From Apus apus (lineage: Eukaryota > Chordata > Aves > Apodiformes > Apodidae): a stretch of 64,000 nt of DNA. Under the pieces are notes generated by a model. It worked only from the letters and a program-made list of their open reading frames with translations. It did not search any database and had not been told where the DNA came from. The stretch lies in contig NC_067312.1 of NCBI RefSeq assembly GCF_020740795.1, positions 62,578,905 through 62,642,904 of the forward strand, read 5' to 3'. This document shows, one piece after another, positions 26,667 to 38,881 of this stretch (position 1 is its first letter; the number at the start of each line of letters is the position of its first letter). The position numbers and the translations under genes are program-made.

Positions 26667-29600
26667 TTACAGAATTACAGAATTTTTTGAGTTGGAAGGG
26701 ACCTTAATGATCATCGAGTTCTAACTCCCCTGCATGGGCAGGGAAACATCCCACTAGAACAGGCTGCTCAGAGCCCCACCCAACCTGCCCTTGAACACTT
26801 CCAGGGATGGAGACCCCACAACACCCCTGGGCAGCCTTTTCTATTGTCTCACCACCCTTACACTGAAGAATTTATGCCTGATCTCTAACTTAAATCTCTC
26901 TTCTTTCAGCTTAAAATCATTACCCCTTGTCCTCTCACTGCAAGTCCCCATAAAAAGACTCTCCCCAGCTTTCCTGCAGGCTCCCTTCAGGTACTGGAAG
27001 GTCACTATGAGGTCCCCCTGGAGCCTTCTCTTCTCCAGGCTGCAAACCCCAATTCCTTCAGCCTGTCCTCATAAGAGAGGTGCTCCAGCCCTCAGGTAAT
27101 TTTTGTGGCCTTTCTCTGAACACGCTTCAACAGGTTCACATCTTTCTTGTGCTGGGGGCACCAGAGCTGGATGCAGTGTTCTAGGTGAGGTCTCACCAGG
27201 GCAGAGTAGAGGGGCAGAATCACCTCTCTTGATCTGCTGGCCACACTTCTTTTGATGCAGCCCAGGATGGAGTTGGCCTTCTGGGCTGCAACTGCACGTT
27301 GGTGGCTCATGTCCAGCTTTTGATCCACTAGTACCCCCAGGTCCTTTTCCACAGGGCTGCTCTCAAGTGTGTCCTCCCCCAGCCTGTATTCATATCTTGA
27401 GTTAACTTGGCCCAGGTGCAGGACCCTGCACTTGGCCTTGTTGAACCTCATGAGGTTCACCTGGGCCCACTTCTCTAGCTTGTCCAGGTCCCTCTGGGCA
27501 TCCTGTCCCTCTGGCATATAGACCACACCACCCAGCTTGGTGTCACCAGCAAACTTGCTGAGGGTGCTCTCAGTGCCACTGTCAATATCATTAATCAAGA
27601 TATTAAACAACACTGGGCCCAGCACTGACCCCTGAGGGACACGACTTGTCACTCTTTTCCATCTGGACTTGGAGCCGTTGACCACTACCCTCTGGACACA
27701 ACAATCCAGCCAGTTCCTTATCCACTGAACAGTTCACCCATCAAACTTATATCTCTCCAATTTAGTGAGAAGGATGCTGTGGAAGCCCATATTAGAAGCC
27801 TTGCAGAAGTCCAGATAGATGACATCCACTGCTTTTCCCAGGTCGACTGATATAGTCACTTAATTGTAGAAAGCCATTAGGTGGGTCAGGCAGGATTTGC
27901 CCTTGGTAAAGCCATGCTGGCTGTCCTGGATCACCTCCTTGTCCTTCACGTGCTTTAGCCTGTTTTCTAGGAGGATCTGTTCCATGTTCTTCCCAGGCAC
28001 AGAGGTGAGGCTGATTGGTTGGTAATTCCCAGGGTCCTCCTTTCTACCCTTTGTAAATAGGGGCATAACGTGTCCTTTCTTCCAGTCACCAGGGACTTAA
28101 TCTGTCTGCCATGACTTTCAAATATCATGGACAATGGTTTGGCAACTACATCTGCCAACTCTTTTAGGACTCTGGGATGTATCTCATCAGGTCCCATGGA
28201 CTTGTATATCTTCAGGTTCCTCAGATGGTCACAAACCTTATCTTCACTTAGAGTGGAGGGGACTTTGTCTCTCTGGTCTGCATCTTGTGGGCCATCAAAA
28301 TGAAAGTTGTGAGGAGAGGGGTTGCCAGTGAAGACTGAGGCAAAAAAGTTGTTGAGAATCTTAGCCTTCTTTCATCTATCTTTACCTTTTCACCATTGTG
28401 GCTCATCAGGGGGGTTATGCTTTTTTTAACCTTCCTTTTCTGGTTTACATACCAGTAGAAGTCCTTCTTAACATCTCTTAACATCTCTTACTTTTCTTAA
28501 CATCTCTTGCCAAGTTCAGTTCTAGCTGTGCTTTGGCCTTCCTGACCTCATCCCTGCATAACCAGGCAGTGTCCCTACACTCTACCCAGGATACCTGTCC
28601 CCTCTTCCACTGTCTGTGTAGGTCCATCTTGCCTTATAGTTTGACCAGCAGGTCTTGACTCAGCCACGCTGGTCTCTTACCTTCCTTGCCCAATTTCCTA
28701 TACCAGGGGATTGAGACTTCTTGCACCTTATGGAAAGCATCTTTAAAGATCTGCCAGCTCTCTTCTGCTCCCTTGTCCCTGAGGGCCGTCACTGATGGGG
28801 TCCTATCCACTAACTCTTTGAAGAGCTGGAATTTTTCTTCCCTAAACTTCAGAGACCTGACTAAGCTTTTCATCTGCCTCTTACCCCTCTAGGACAGTGA
28901 ACTGCACTAGTGCATGGTCACTGCAGCCCAGGCTGCTTTCTGCTCTGATATCCCTAAAGAGTTCACTTACATTTGTCACAATCAGGTCCAATAATGCATC
29001 CCTCTGGGTAGGACTGTCAATATCCTGACTTAAGAAGTAGTCATCAAGGCATTCCAAGAGTCTCCAGGATTGCCTACAACTTTCCATGCTACTTTTCCAA
29101 CAGATGTTGGGATGGTTAAAATCCCCCAGCAGGATGAGAGCCTGCAATCGCGATGTTTCCTCAAGCTGGAGTAAGAAGGCTTCATCAATAGGCTCCACTT
29201 GATCCGGCGGCCTGTAATAGACTCCAACCACTAGGCTCCCTTTAGTGTTTCGATCACTAATTCCCTCCCATAAACTTTCAACTTGCTCATGGCTATTTTT
29301 TAGTGAACACTCTTCACACTCTATCCAATTCTTTACATAGAGGGCAACACCTCTGCCCCTTCTTCCTATCCTGTCCCTTCTGAACAGCTTATAGCCTTCA
29401 ATAGCCACACTCCAATCATAGGATTCATCCCACCAAGTTTCTCTAATTGCCATTATATGATAGCTTTTCTGTAGCACGATAGCTTCCATGTTTGTTGCCC
29501 ATGCTGCATGCATTGGTGTAGAGGCACTTCAGCTGGGCTGCTGATCGTGTCACCTTCTTAGAGGGACACCCTTTTATACCACTGAGGTGTTTCTTGTCTC

Positions 29601-29860
29601 CTGCATCTTTTATGACTTCCAGACCTTCAACCCTCATCATGAAAACCCCAGGTATGTTTGCAGCAGGCTTTGTTTTCCCTTCTCTCTGCAAAACTAGTTT
29701 AAAGCCCTGTCAAGGAGGGCTGCTAACTTCTGGGAGAATATCCTTTATCGTGATGAGATAGGTGCACCTCATCTCTTGCCAGCGTGCTCGGTGATGTATA
29801 TGCTGATCCCTGGTTAAAGAATCCAAAATTCTGTCAGTGACACCAGCCATCTATCCTATT
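26667..29860 (-). mobile_element. Long degenerate CR1 LINE with EN and RT domains
   Basis: Read on the minus strand, this is a roughly 3.2-kb CR1 retrotransposon. It carries ORF2 with an apurinic endonuclease (29513-28881, one open frame, with motifs RETWWDE, LLGDFNHPN and SDHALVQF), a linker region (28873-28634), and a reverse transcriptase spread over several frames. Readable RT parts are GPDEIHPRVLKELADVV (28197 down), [19 protein letters not shown] and [15 protein letters not shown] (28066 down), and [13 protein letters not shown] with thumb region (27685-27092). The 3' UTR runs to 26667 and ends in two 8-base tail repeats. At least four frame changes and a stop at 27862-27860 break ORF2. 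The catalytic FADD motif reads FAGD, so it is dead. The 5' end near 29860 is an estimate; ORF1 is largely missing. Confidence 0.93.
28466..28508 (+). repeat. Short tandem duplication inside the long CR1
   Basis: A TTAACATCTC unit occurs twice in tandem and a third time after a 9-base spacer. This is a local expansion after insertion of the CR1 copy and contributes to its frame breaks. Confidence 0.8.
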
Positions 29861-30647
29861 TTCTCCACATTTTTTTTCCTGAAATGCTCTGTATGGCACC
29901 AAAGCAGAATGTAGAGGCTAAGATGCAGATATTTCTACTTCTTAAACCAGACAAAAGGCTACCTGAGACTGAGTAAATAGCCTGGCCTCTGTAAGCCACC
30001 TGTTCTGCATCCTCTGAGGGATGAACCACTGAACATTTTATTTCAGGCTCAGCTTGGTGTGCAAAACAGGTTCTATAAATGATACTGTTTTCTCCCAGGT
30101 TGACTCCAAAGTATTTTGGGCTTTTCCCACTGAGCACAGTCTACTGGAGTGTCCTAGAATGGAAACACGCATCTTGGGAAATGAGACATCAGCACTTGAA
30201 CTATAGACTTCTGCTGCAGTCCAAGAAAATGTTACTTAACTACTTCCACCTCCACTACTCTGCCAAAAAAGCTTAACCTCCTTTGACTCTAGGCAGGAAG
30301 CAAAAATATGACAGAGGAACTGTACAGGATCAGCACAAAGCAACAATAGTGGGCTTTGAAAACCAGATGTTAGCTGGACTCCTGCTGCCAGATGCATTCC
30401 GGTGGGCACCATGTGGTGACACTGGTCTAGCTGCATCACTCACCTCACCAGTTAGATGTTCAGCATCATTTCAGAAGCAGGGCCAGCCCCTGCTCTGAAT
30501 TTTTTAGGGAGAAGATGCAAAGAAGTAAAAACTAGTATCTTCCCTTCCCAGCAAATAGTTTCTTGCCAAAGAGGAAAAACTCAAGGCAAACGCACCTTTC
30601 CACAGGAGTGATCAACACTGAGTGTCACTGGCCAATCTCTTAAAGCA
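29861..30647. other. Intergenic between two CR1 copies
   Basis: No gene or further repeat recognised. Confidence 0.6.
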
Positions 30648-30848
30648 GGGGAGGTTCACAGAAAGAGTGGTGAGTCATTGGAACAGGCTGCTGAGGGAGG
30701 TAGTAGAGATATTGCGTCTGGTGGTGTTCAGAAAATGGGTAGACGTGATGTTTTGGGAGATGGTTTAGTGGCTACAAATCGTAGGGCAGGTGGTTGGACT
30801 TGGTGACCTTGAAGGTCTTTTCCAACCTTGATGATTCTGTGATTCTAA
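30648..30848 (+). mobile_element. CR1 3' fragment
   Basis: Contains the CR1 3' UTR signature ATTGGAACAGGCTGCTGAGG, GGTTGGACTTGGTGACCTTG and a terminal GATTCTGTGATTCT tail. About 200 bases, plus orientation, truncated at its 5' end. Confidence 0.92.
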
Positions 30849-32689
30849 GGAAGAATAAATGAGACTGTACCAGAAACACACCATATGTTTCAAGCCAGCT
30901 ATGCACGTAAGTGTTTTTCTAAGTAACAGGTCTTAAAAAAGCTGATAGTGGTTGAAAGATCCACTCACTGACGACAAGCTTGTTCTGCCAGTGCAGTATT
31001 TCTTCCCTCCTTGGAAACAGACACGTCTTATACTACATGTTAGTTAGTTTTAAACTTCAGCAATAGACTGATTGTTAGCCTGCTGTTTTATACTGAAAAA
31101 CACATTGCATGCTTACCTGTAGTACTGTTCTCTCTAATTGATTCTTTCCTAAAGTATTTCCCACTTCTCCACTTCCTTCTTTCACTCTGATTAACAATCA
31201 TAGCATGATCTCATCACACCTCGACAAGTATTGATGGGCCACAGTGTCATGAGACTCATAAAGTGTGTTACCCAGTATTTTCTGGTGACACATAAAAACT
31301 CCCTTATGAAAGACACAGGAGACAGAATATAATATAAATTCCTTTCTAGTAGCAGCAGACTTCAGCGGGGCCCAGAGAGGATGAGAGTCAGCCAGGGCCC
31401 AGGGGCACTTTGTAGGAAAACAAAACCCCTGGGCACCCTCCCCACATGTTGCTGCAGCACCTGAGCAAGGCCCTCTGAGATCAGCAGACCTCTGAAACTC
31501 TTGATGCATTGCTTGCATTTCTGTTGCTGTTTTCTTTTCTCTATTAGCTCCACATTACCCTGTTACTACAGTAAGATGATTAGAGTACTATACTGAACAT
31601 CTACTGTGTAAGTCCATTGCTGTAAAAATGAAGGGTGGAAACATATATCAGGTATTTTACTCAATTAACCTTCCTCCTATTTACAAGTATTCCTTGAGTG
31701 TGTGTGAAACATTAAACAAGGGTAAAAAGGTTAAATTATTTTCCTCTCTCTGCCACGTCATGACATTAAGTGTCAAGCCCAGCAAGTCACCTGTTATGAA
31801 GAGCAGCAGAGTCAGTTCAAGGCCATGAGCAAAGCCATGGTCCCAGCTCTGCAATTCTTCACTGACCACTCAGGCCCCTCAGCTTAACTGGGGCTGGTAA
31901 ATGCTGATCCCTGCCCTGGGGCAGGGTGATGGGGCAGACCCGCAAAGACTGGGCGAGCACCTCGAGCCTCTGCAGGTGCTCCGTTCACACCAGCCTCCCT
32001 GGGGTGAAGTGCTATGGTGTGATGTGCTCCTGGATGAATCCTGGGATAAGCTGTCCTTCCTGAACTCCCCTACTCAGGATGACCCTTTCAGATCCCCTTG
32101 GCAGGCAACCCCAACCCACTCCCCTCCCTTCCCTGCATTTTCCTGTGAACTAATTGCTCTTTATTTTTAAAAATTGCAGACCAAGGAATTCCCATTGCTG
32201 AGTGGAAGACAGAGGAGATCATGAGGTCAACAATGCAGGATCTTGCTGGGGCCACCCTTGTAACAAAAGAAAGAAAAAAATCCAACAAGAGGTGCAGCAA
32301 CAAAGAAAATCCCTTTTCTATCTATCAAGCCCTCTTTCCCCAGCCTCTGTGAATGTCTCACCTCCTGCACAGTCTCTGAATATAAACTTTGCTCAGCACA
32401 CTCAGGGTAATCTTTTCACATCATAAAACTTATAATCCTCCTAAAGTGGTTTCCTAGGGTTTGAGGTATGATGCACTTATCAAATAACTGAAACAAATAA
32501 ATCAGCTTATTTAGGCTGTGGTCAGTGTGTGTGTAGCTCTGTGTACGCAGGGAGGAAGCCAGCGCCATACCAGCATTTGTATACATTAGCAACAAAGCTG
32601 TCTGTGACAAGCTGTCCTCTGCACAACTAAATATTTAGTTGCGTATCATAAGTAACTTCTTAAGTGATTAAAGTGAGAGGGTGCTCTCT
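30849..32689. other. Intergenic, no gene seen
   Basis: Mixed composition, GC-richer at 31840-32130. No coding signal. Confidence 0.6.
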
Positions 32690-32910
32690 GTCCGCGCTGC
32701 CGCAGGGAGCCGGGGCAGCCGGGGCAAGCGGGCGGCAGGCTGGGCACGAGCACCCTGGGCGAGGCGGTGCAGTTGTGGGAAGGGGGGATGCCCTTGGCAG
32801 CCTCTGGGCACCCAGGCTGCGGGGTCTGGCAGCCAGTGCTGCAGCTGCCTGGCTGGGGGACAACCCGGCTTCAGCTGAGGGTGGGCGGCCTCGGACACGC
32901 TCTTCTGTCA
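32690..32910. promoter_or_regulatory. Small isolated CpG-rich, GC-rich block
   Basis: About 220 bases with roughly sixteen CpG dinucleotides, in flanks that are AT-rich and nearly CpG-free. Such blocks are usually promoters or CpG-island enhancers. No coding exon could be attached to it. Long open frames on both strands through it lack a convincing ATG and result from the high GC content. Confidence 0.5.
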
Positions 32911-33242
32911 CCCGTCTCTGCCTAGAAACTGGCTCTGATCAGGATCCACGTGGCTTTCTTGCATATTTGTACAGAGTTCAAGTTTTCAAATATTTGTTGC
33001 TAGTTTTTATTGGTGTTACAGCAAGGTTTATTTTTAACTGGGCCTGTATTTATGGATTCCCACAGTGGCATATTTTTTGAATGTGCAAAATTACACAAAG
33101 CCATTTCATATTTAAGAATTACAGAATATATGCTTCCAGATCAATATAAGCACACCTATTAGTTTGTAAAAAATAACTTTAAACAATAACAAGTTAGGAA
33201 AGCTATCCTAAACATGCTCCCTGTACATTTTTCTGTATGTAC

Positions 33243-33248
33243 AATAAA
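33243..33248 (+). terminator. Candidate plus-strand poly(A) signal
   Basis: AATAAA is preceded within 25 bases by three TGTA motifs (33222, 33234, 33238), which are binding sites for the CFIm cleavage factor. It is followed by a T/GT-rich stretch (CTTTCTTCAGTGTTC). This looks like a real transcript 3' end, about 330 bases downstream of the CpG block, but the transcript is not identified. Confidence 0.4.
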
Positions 33249-33969
33249 TGCTTTCTTCAGTGTTCAAGCACCATCACATCAGAACTCCCTTAAAATGTTG
33301 GGATTGACAGAATATAGGTATGCCCTTAACAGAATGTCTCTAATTTGGTGTTTCACCTAGGGAAAAAGAGAAGGAAACCAGCCTGCCTTATGGACATGTG
33401 CCCAGTTTTAGGATGTGGGGGTACTTAATTCTCCAGTTGCCTCTTCTCCCTTCCCACAAGCTCTTGCTGCCTAGCTCTACAGGAGATACTTCAGCTTTCT
33501 TTACCCTGAGGAGGAGACTCTACGGACAATTTGAACTGTTTTAAAGGATACTGAAGTAGTTTCTCCTTCAGTATGTTCCATGTGCAGGCAAAGGGCAGAG
33601 CAAAATCAGGCCATCACCTGGCATGGATGAGCCATGCCTGGGAAGACAGTTGGAGGGATCTGATGGTGGCTGCACCCAGGAAGCAGGGAAGTAACCCTGC
33701 AGCCCCTGGCTCCTGGCACATCACTCTGTCTCCCAAACACCCCCAGAGTGGAGTCCCTTCCCACTCCAGCCCTCCCTCCAGTGCTTTGACTATCCAGGGT
33801 GGCTCCAGCTGTGACATGGCCATCCTGGGCACCCAGAGTGTCTTTTGCAAGGGCCGGTTTGGGTTTGGGTAGCAGCTTCCATGTGGAGGGCAGAAACCCA
33901 GCCCTCCCTGTTCCCTATAGAGATGCTTACATCCCAGATGCTGGACTGACAAAATAGTTTCAGCTACCA

Positions 33970-33999
33970 AAAATAAATAATAATAATAATAATAATAAA
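33970..33999 (+). repeat. AAT microsatellite
   Basis: About nine (AAT)n units. Confidence 0.95.
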
Positions 34000-34579
34000 A
34001 CGCCAGGAGTTTACTCTTGTGTCAATGGTGTGGAGAAATTTTTTAAGATCTTGCTTCCACAAAATGTTTCTCAGAGGTTTTGCTACTTGCCAGAGGGAGC
34101 ACAGCACGAGGAAAACAGTAGCACCGCCATCTTTTCTAGAACATACTGGGTTAATAAGAAAATGAAAGCTCAAATAAATACTAACCAGAAAGTAATTTCA
34201 GTCTGTCATGGAAATAATCTACATTTATAAGTTATCTAAACTAAAGCAAGCCATATTAGCCTCTAGCAGCTCTGAAACCATTATGAATTATTGAATAAGT
34301 AATCTTTTTTTTTTATCATTATTGACATAATAAATATATTTGCTTGAAAACATCTGGAGCTGCATAGGCATAGAAGAATTTATGAGATTTTGCTCTTTAC
34401 AGTACTGTTTTACAGGGCGCTGTCAACTGTGGAAGGGAAACAGAAAGTGAGAGAAGGTTTCACCTCTGATGTTCTTGTCAACAGATAGAGCATTTCAGTC
34501 ACCCCAGTCACTACAAACCTTTGTCTTCATGGACCACAAAATAAAATAAAATAAATCAAGGTGCAAATGGTGTGGCTGG

Positions 34580-34585
<6 letters not shown>

Positions 34586-34610
<25 letters not shown>
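34586..34610 (+). repeat. T homopolymer, 25 bases
   Basis: An uninterrupted run of 25 T. Confidence 0.95.
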
Positions 34611-36555
34611 AATGATTAATTCTTGAACCACTAAGAAATCTGTGGTCCTGCAAACTGAAATAATACTGCTTTTGGTAACACAGAGCAGTTTAGGCTTTAA
34701 GTTGCCACCAGATCAGCCCTGGAAGTCATAAAAAATTAGAGAGCTTGGGACCTAAATGCACTGTCAAAGTGATAGGAGATCGGCTAGGCAGCACTGAAAA
34801 TCTTTGTGTGCAGCAGCTGGGAAGAGGAATGACACCTGCAGCAGGAGACAGCAGGAGCTGCCACTGCTGAAGGCACTTTCCCAAGTATTGTGTGGGGTCT
34901 CCTATGTCACATGTTCCCAGAGAGGAAGATCTGCCCAAATGACATTGAAAACTAGGCAAGAATTACTACAGTGGGGATTGCCATCTGCAAAAGCATGCTC
35001 ACACACCACAAAAGTTGTCTTTGTCTTGACTGGGCACATCTGCAATTGGAAAGTCATGGGTAAACTGGCATCTAGAAGTTGCTTGGGCACCCCAGAGGCC
35101 AAACACTGACATCTTCTGGGAGACTTCAGGGAGACTCTGGACACTCCAAAGTGAAAAGTACTTGGGGGAAAAAACTCATTGTGCAGTAACAGCTGCATTA
35201 TAATTTTTGTGTATCTCCTTAGGCAGCAAACACATCATTAGTGGCTCTTCGATTTCCCTTAAGTAAAAAAATTAGCGATTACTAGCTATGAATTCACAGA
35301 AGTGCTTGTTATAAGTAAGAAAAACCAGCAGGCATATTTTAAAGAGTGCTTCTCCCCGGAATGCAAGCCCAAACAAAGATTTAGCTTGGTCATTTTTCTT
35401 TTAATTTAAGTCTGGTGGAGCAACATGTCATGCCTCGGACACTGACAACAAATCAGCCTTTATTCAAGTGTGAAAATTAAGGCATAAATTGCTGGCTGCT
35501 TAGCTCTCAAAACAATGTCACGTTACAAGAAATGTGATATTTTGAAGAGAAACAGGAAAAAATTTATCAAAGTTTTTGTTATTATTGCATTATCCTCCCG
35601 CTTGATCTACTAGCTACAGATACTTGGTGTCTGCTTAAGTGCTTTCCATTCTTCCCATAAGCAAATTCTGGTTGAAGACTATATATCATTTTACTCTTGA
35701 TCACTGCTAGTCTCAGTACCTCATTGCAGCAGAGCACTTTTTGAAACTGAGCTATAGCCCAGATAAATGATTGTATAAAATTTTAAATAAACATACAACA
35801 TTTATGTTATGTTGTTTCACAGGGATGATTTATAGTAATTTTCTTCTTCCAGTCCTGAGCTTTGGACATAAAAGACACTGAGCTCTCTGCTGTTTATCCA
35901 AGCTAAATCCTCTGTTTGTTCTGCATAAGCGTTCTTGATTCTTTAATATATTGCAGGCTTTAGCTTCAGGTTTATTCCCTCTGGGATGGTAGAATTAGAT
36001 ACATTAACTGACAAAGATAAGGTACGGACATTGTAGCTTAAGAGCCATTAAAATAGATACGGTGATAACAAAAATGGAGCTAGAAAAGGGAGTTAAAGTT
36101 GTGATATTTTAAAAACATATATTTATGATACTTAGATGACTAAACGCACGATTTCAGAAATCTTCAAAAGGAAACCTTCAAATGCTGGTGGGATTTTGTT
36201 CAGCTGGTTTGTATTTCATGAGGATAAGATAATCAGAAATGGAAGGTATTGTGAACCAGGTTACATTCTGCCTCTCATAGCTCCAAAGAAAATTTTGTTT
36301 CTTCTTACTAAAATTACATTACGTAAGCTGGATGCCAAGCCACTGAAATACTGCTGTGTGCTACAGAAGAAAATTAAGAAAGTGCTGTAAGATAAAGCAA
36401 GTCTCCCTGCCTTAAGAAAGCCTGTGTGGATCTGTTTACCATGTTCCTTATTTCAACAGCATATTTAAATACACATATATATACTTTTAAACTGCACAGG
36501 GGTAGTCTGTTTACTTCATACTGCTATTCTTCATTGTAGTCCTTGCTCCGCTATT

Positions 36556-36604
36556 AAAAAAAAAACAAACAAAAATAACAACAAAAAACAACCAACAAAC
36601 AAAC
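36556..36604 (+). repeat. AAAC/AAC simple repeat
   Basis: A-run followed by imperfect AAAC and AAC units. Confidence 0.9.
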
Positions 36605-37137
36605 AGTCAGACAACACTAAATGGTTGTTTTCTCTTGTTTTGTGAGTTTAAATAGAAAAAAAATTAAGCTAAATCAACTAAAAGTTGCTTTACAGTTTGA
36701 TTCAGTATTAATTCTTAAATTTTAGTGTAAAAACACAGTGTTAGTTTTTAAAGACCTAATGCTCTAGCCAGAAGATTTTAAGAATTATAGTCTTTAACGT
36801 GACATACCTTATATCATCCTTTACCAGAGTATAAAAGTTAAGCTAAGATTTTAGAGGCCCTAAATGGACTTTCATTTTTTTCTAAGTCAGGATTAACCGG
36901 TGTATAAGTAACAGACTGGGCTCTTTCACTGCCAAAAATTATCTAATGAAATGTTTGATTCTGGCAGTGTAAACAGAAGCCTTGCCTATACTCATACAAG
37001 TTTGTTATTTTGTGGTATGCAAGTTGGTATGTTGTTCATACTCTCTAACAGATTGCATTCCATAAAGTATTAAATGCATTGTTATCTGAAACTTGAGTGT
37101 TAAAATAAACAGCAAGCAAAAAAAGACATAGGGAAGG

Positions 37138-37197
37138 TTTTGGTTTTTGTTTGTTTGTTTGGTGGGGTTTTTTTTGTTTGGTTTGTTTTGTTTTTAA
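37138..37197 (+). repeat. TTTG simple repeat
   Basis: Imperfect (TTTG)n, ending about 45 bases before the exon-like stretch at 37241. Confidence 0.9.
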
Positions 37198-37240
37198 TTC
37201 TGCAAGCATTTATGTTAACTAGGATACTTTTCTTTTATAG

Positions 37241-37362
37241 TCATGGGATATTTCCAGGAGTAATGGTGCAGATGTTGTGAATGACTTATTCAATGAACAT
37301 GAAAGGAAGGGCAAAAAAGAAAACTCAAAGAAATCCTCAGCTCTTTGTCGAAGTCTGCTTAA
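37241..37362 (+). other. Exon-like open stretch, unassigned
   Basis: A strong acceptor (ACTTTTCTTTTATAG) is followed by 40 open codons plus two bases and a GTATGC donor. The peptide starts SWDISRSNGADVVNDLFNEH and is charged (ERKGKKENSKKSS). It differs in composition from the T-rich flanks. I do not recognise a family, and a 40-codon stretch can be open by chance. If it is not spliced, a TAA follows at 37369. Confidence 0.25.
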
Positions 37363-37547
37363 GTATGCATAAAAACTATGTTTTAAAAGACCCAAATATA
37401 TTTTTTGTAGATTTTGCTTTTTAAAAAAGATCTATCTGATCAAGATTTCTTCCAATACAAATAGTAGGATGTGTAATTTTTCTTCATATTTAATGACCAA
37501 ACTTTTTAAATTATTCATTGTAAACAAACCACTCCAATTTATTTCAG

Positions 37548-37695
37548 AGAATCATCAAAGAATCATAAAATGGTTTGGTTTGGAAGGGACCTTAAAGATA
37601 TCTAGTTCCAACCTCCCTGCATGGACAGGGACACCTTCCACTAGACCAAGTTGCTCAAAGCCCCATCCAGCCTGGCCTTGAACACTCCGAGGGAG
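37548..37695 (-). mobile_element. CR1 3' fragment
   Basis: The plus strand reads from the tail inward: AGAATCATCAAAGAATCAT, then TTGGAAGGGACCTTAAAG, CCTCCCTGCATGGACAGGG and CCAGCCTGGCCTTGAACAC. Minus orientation, about 150 bases. Sequence to its right is not recognisably CR1. Confidence 0.92.
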
Positions 37696-37768
37696 TGTTT
37701 CCTGGTGAAATCTGCTATAGTCTTGATCATGTGTACATGGGATAACAGGAAAAGGGGAAAAAAACCCA

Positions 37769-37789
37769 ACACACACACACACATATATA
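37769..37789 (+). repeat. CA/TA microsatellite
   Basis: About seven CA units followed by TA units, downstream of a CR1 fragment. Confidence 0.95.
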
Positions 37790-38160
37790 AAGAAAAAAAA
37801 GGAAGCAGAGGGGTGGCAAGGGTGCCCTCAAGGTGAATTTGATGGTGTACAGGGAGAAGCTTTTGTTTTGGCTTTGAGAGTGGTGGCAATAGTGTTTCTC
37901 TGTGATGGGAATTGTTCAGTGGAGCAAAGCTGTTGCTTACTTCTCAGTGTCAATCCCTGAGTTTTTGTGCTGAGCTGTACACCTGGATGGAGAATTTTGA
38001 CAGTCACATTTGGCATGGGGGCATGGACATCCTGCTCAGCAGAGGCAAATTGGTTTCACAGCATTTGAAATTTACTTCACTAAGAGTTGGCCTGCCCCCA
38101 CCCTCAAAAATAATTTCCAACAGTATCTATCATGTTTGTTAGGATAATAGGGATTGGCTT

Positions 38161-38184
38161 TTATTAGTATTTCAATACTAATAA
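38161..38184. repeat. Perfect 11-bp inverted repeat, 2-base loop
   Basis: TTATTAGTATT (38161-38171) and AATACTAATAA (38174-38184) form a near-continuous palindrome in AT-rich intergenic DNA. Confidence 0.9.
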
Positions 38185-38881
38185 GTCATTAAATGATTTT
38201 CCTATAAAAGTTTTCACTAAGATACTCACAATTACTTATTTGCTCAATACACAGGATATGGCAAACAATGCTTGGCCTTTTCTTTTCTAAACAGCTGTGA
38301 CCACTGAGTATTAGCTAGCCATTCATCAAATCATCACTATAATGAGGAATCACCTTCATCTTACTGAGAGACAAAAGTAAACAGTATTGCGCCTTGCCAC
38401 ATTCAGTCTTGTTTGGGGCAGGCCCAAAACTTCAGGTATTTTGTCTTTTTTCCTGCCCTCACCAAGTTATTTTATTTAATTTACTAAGACTTGAACATTT
38501 TGGTTTTTTCTAAAGGTTTTTGACAAATTGGTAATTAGTCATAAGAATGAAAGAAGATACTGATTTGTCTACTAAAAAGAGCAAAGAAATTACGCTGTAC
38601 TCATTTGCTGAAGAAGTATCCCAGTAGAACCTAGTAGCTACTCTTTTTGGGGCATTAAGATGACCATATCCAGCACAGATTGTCTGAGTCTGGAGCAATT
38701 TGTGAACCATTTACACAGGAAAGCTTTTCCCACATTATTCTCCTTCTGCTGATAGGATGTGGAGGCCCAGAGCCCTGTTCAAGATCACTCAACACCCCTA
38801 TAACCACAATGGTCAGAGAAAACACAGACTTTGTGCCCAACCCTCAGCCTATCAGTGGGAGCCCTTCATAGGGAGGGTCTA

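Larger units (their letters stand above)
33260..37137. other. Intergenic, no gene seen
   Basis: Contains the AAT, T and AAAC simple repeats listed. GC-richer at 33570-33920. An 84-codon open frame at 36136-36390 has no recognisable domain. Confidence 0.6.

Noticed and set aside
32664..33080. 138-codon open frame through the CpG block
   Set aside because: It begins at a GTG and has no internal ATG in frame. The length is explained by high GC content, and the second half is ordinary AT-rich sequence.
36136..36390. 84-codon plus-strand open frame
   Set aside because: Within the length expected by chance over 64 kb and without a family match.
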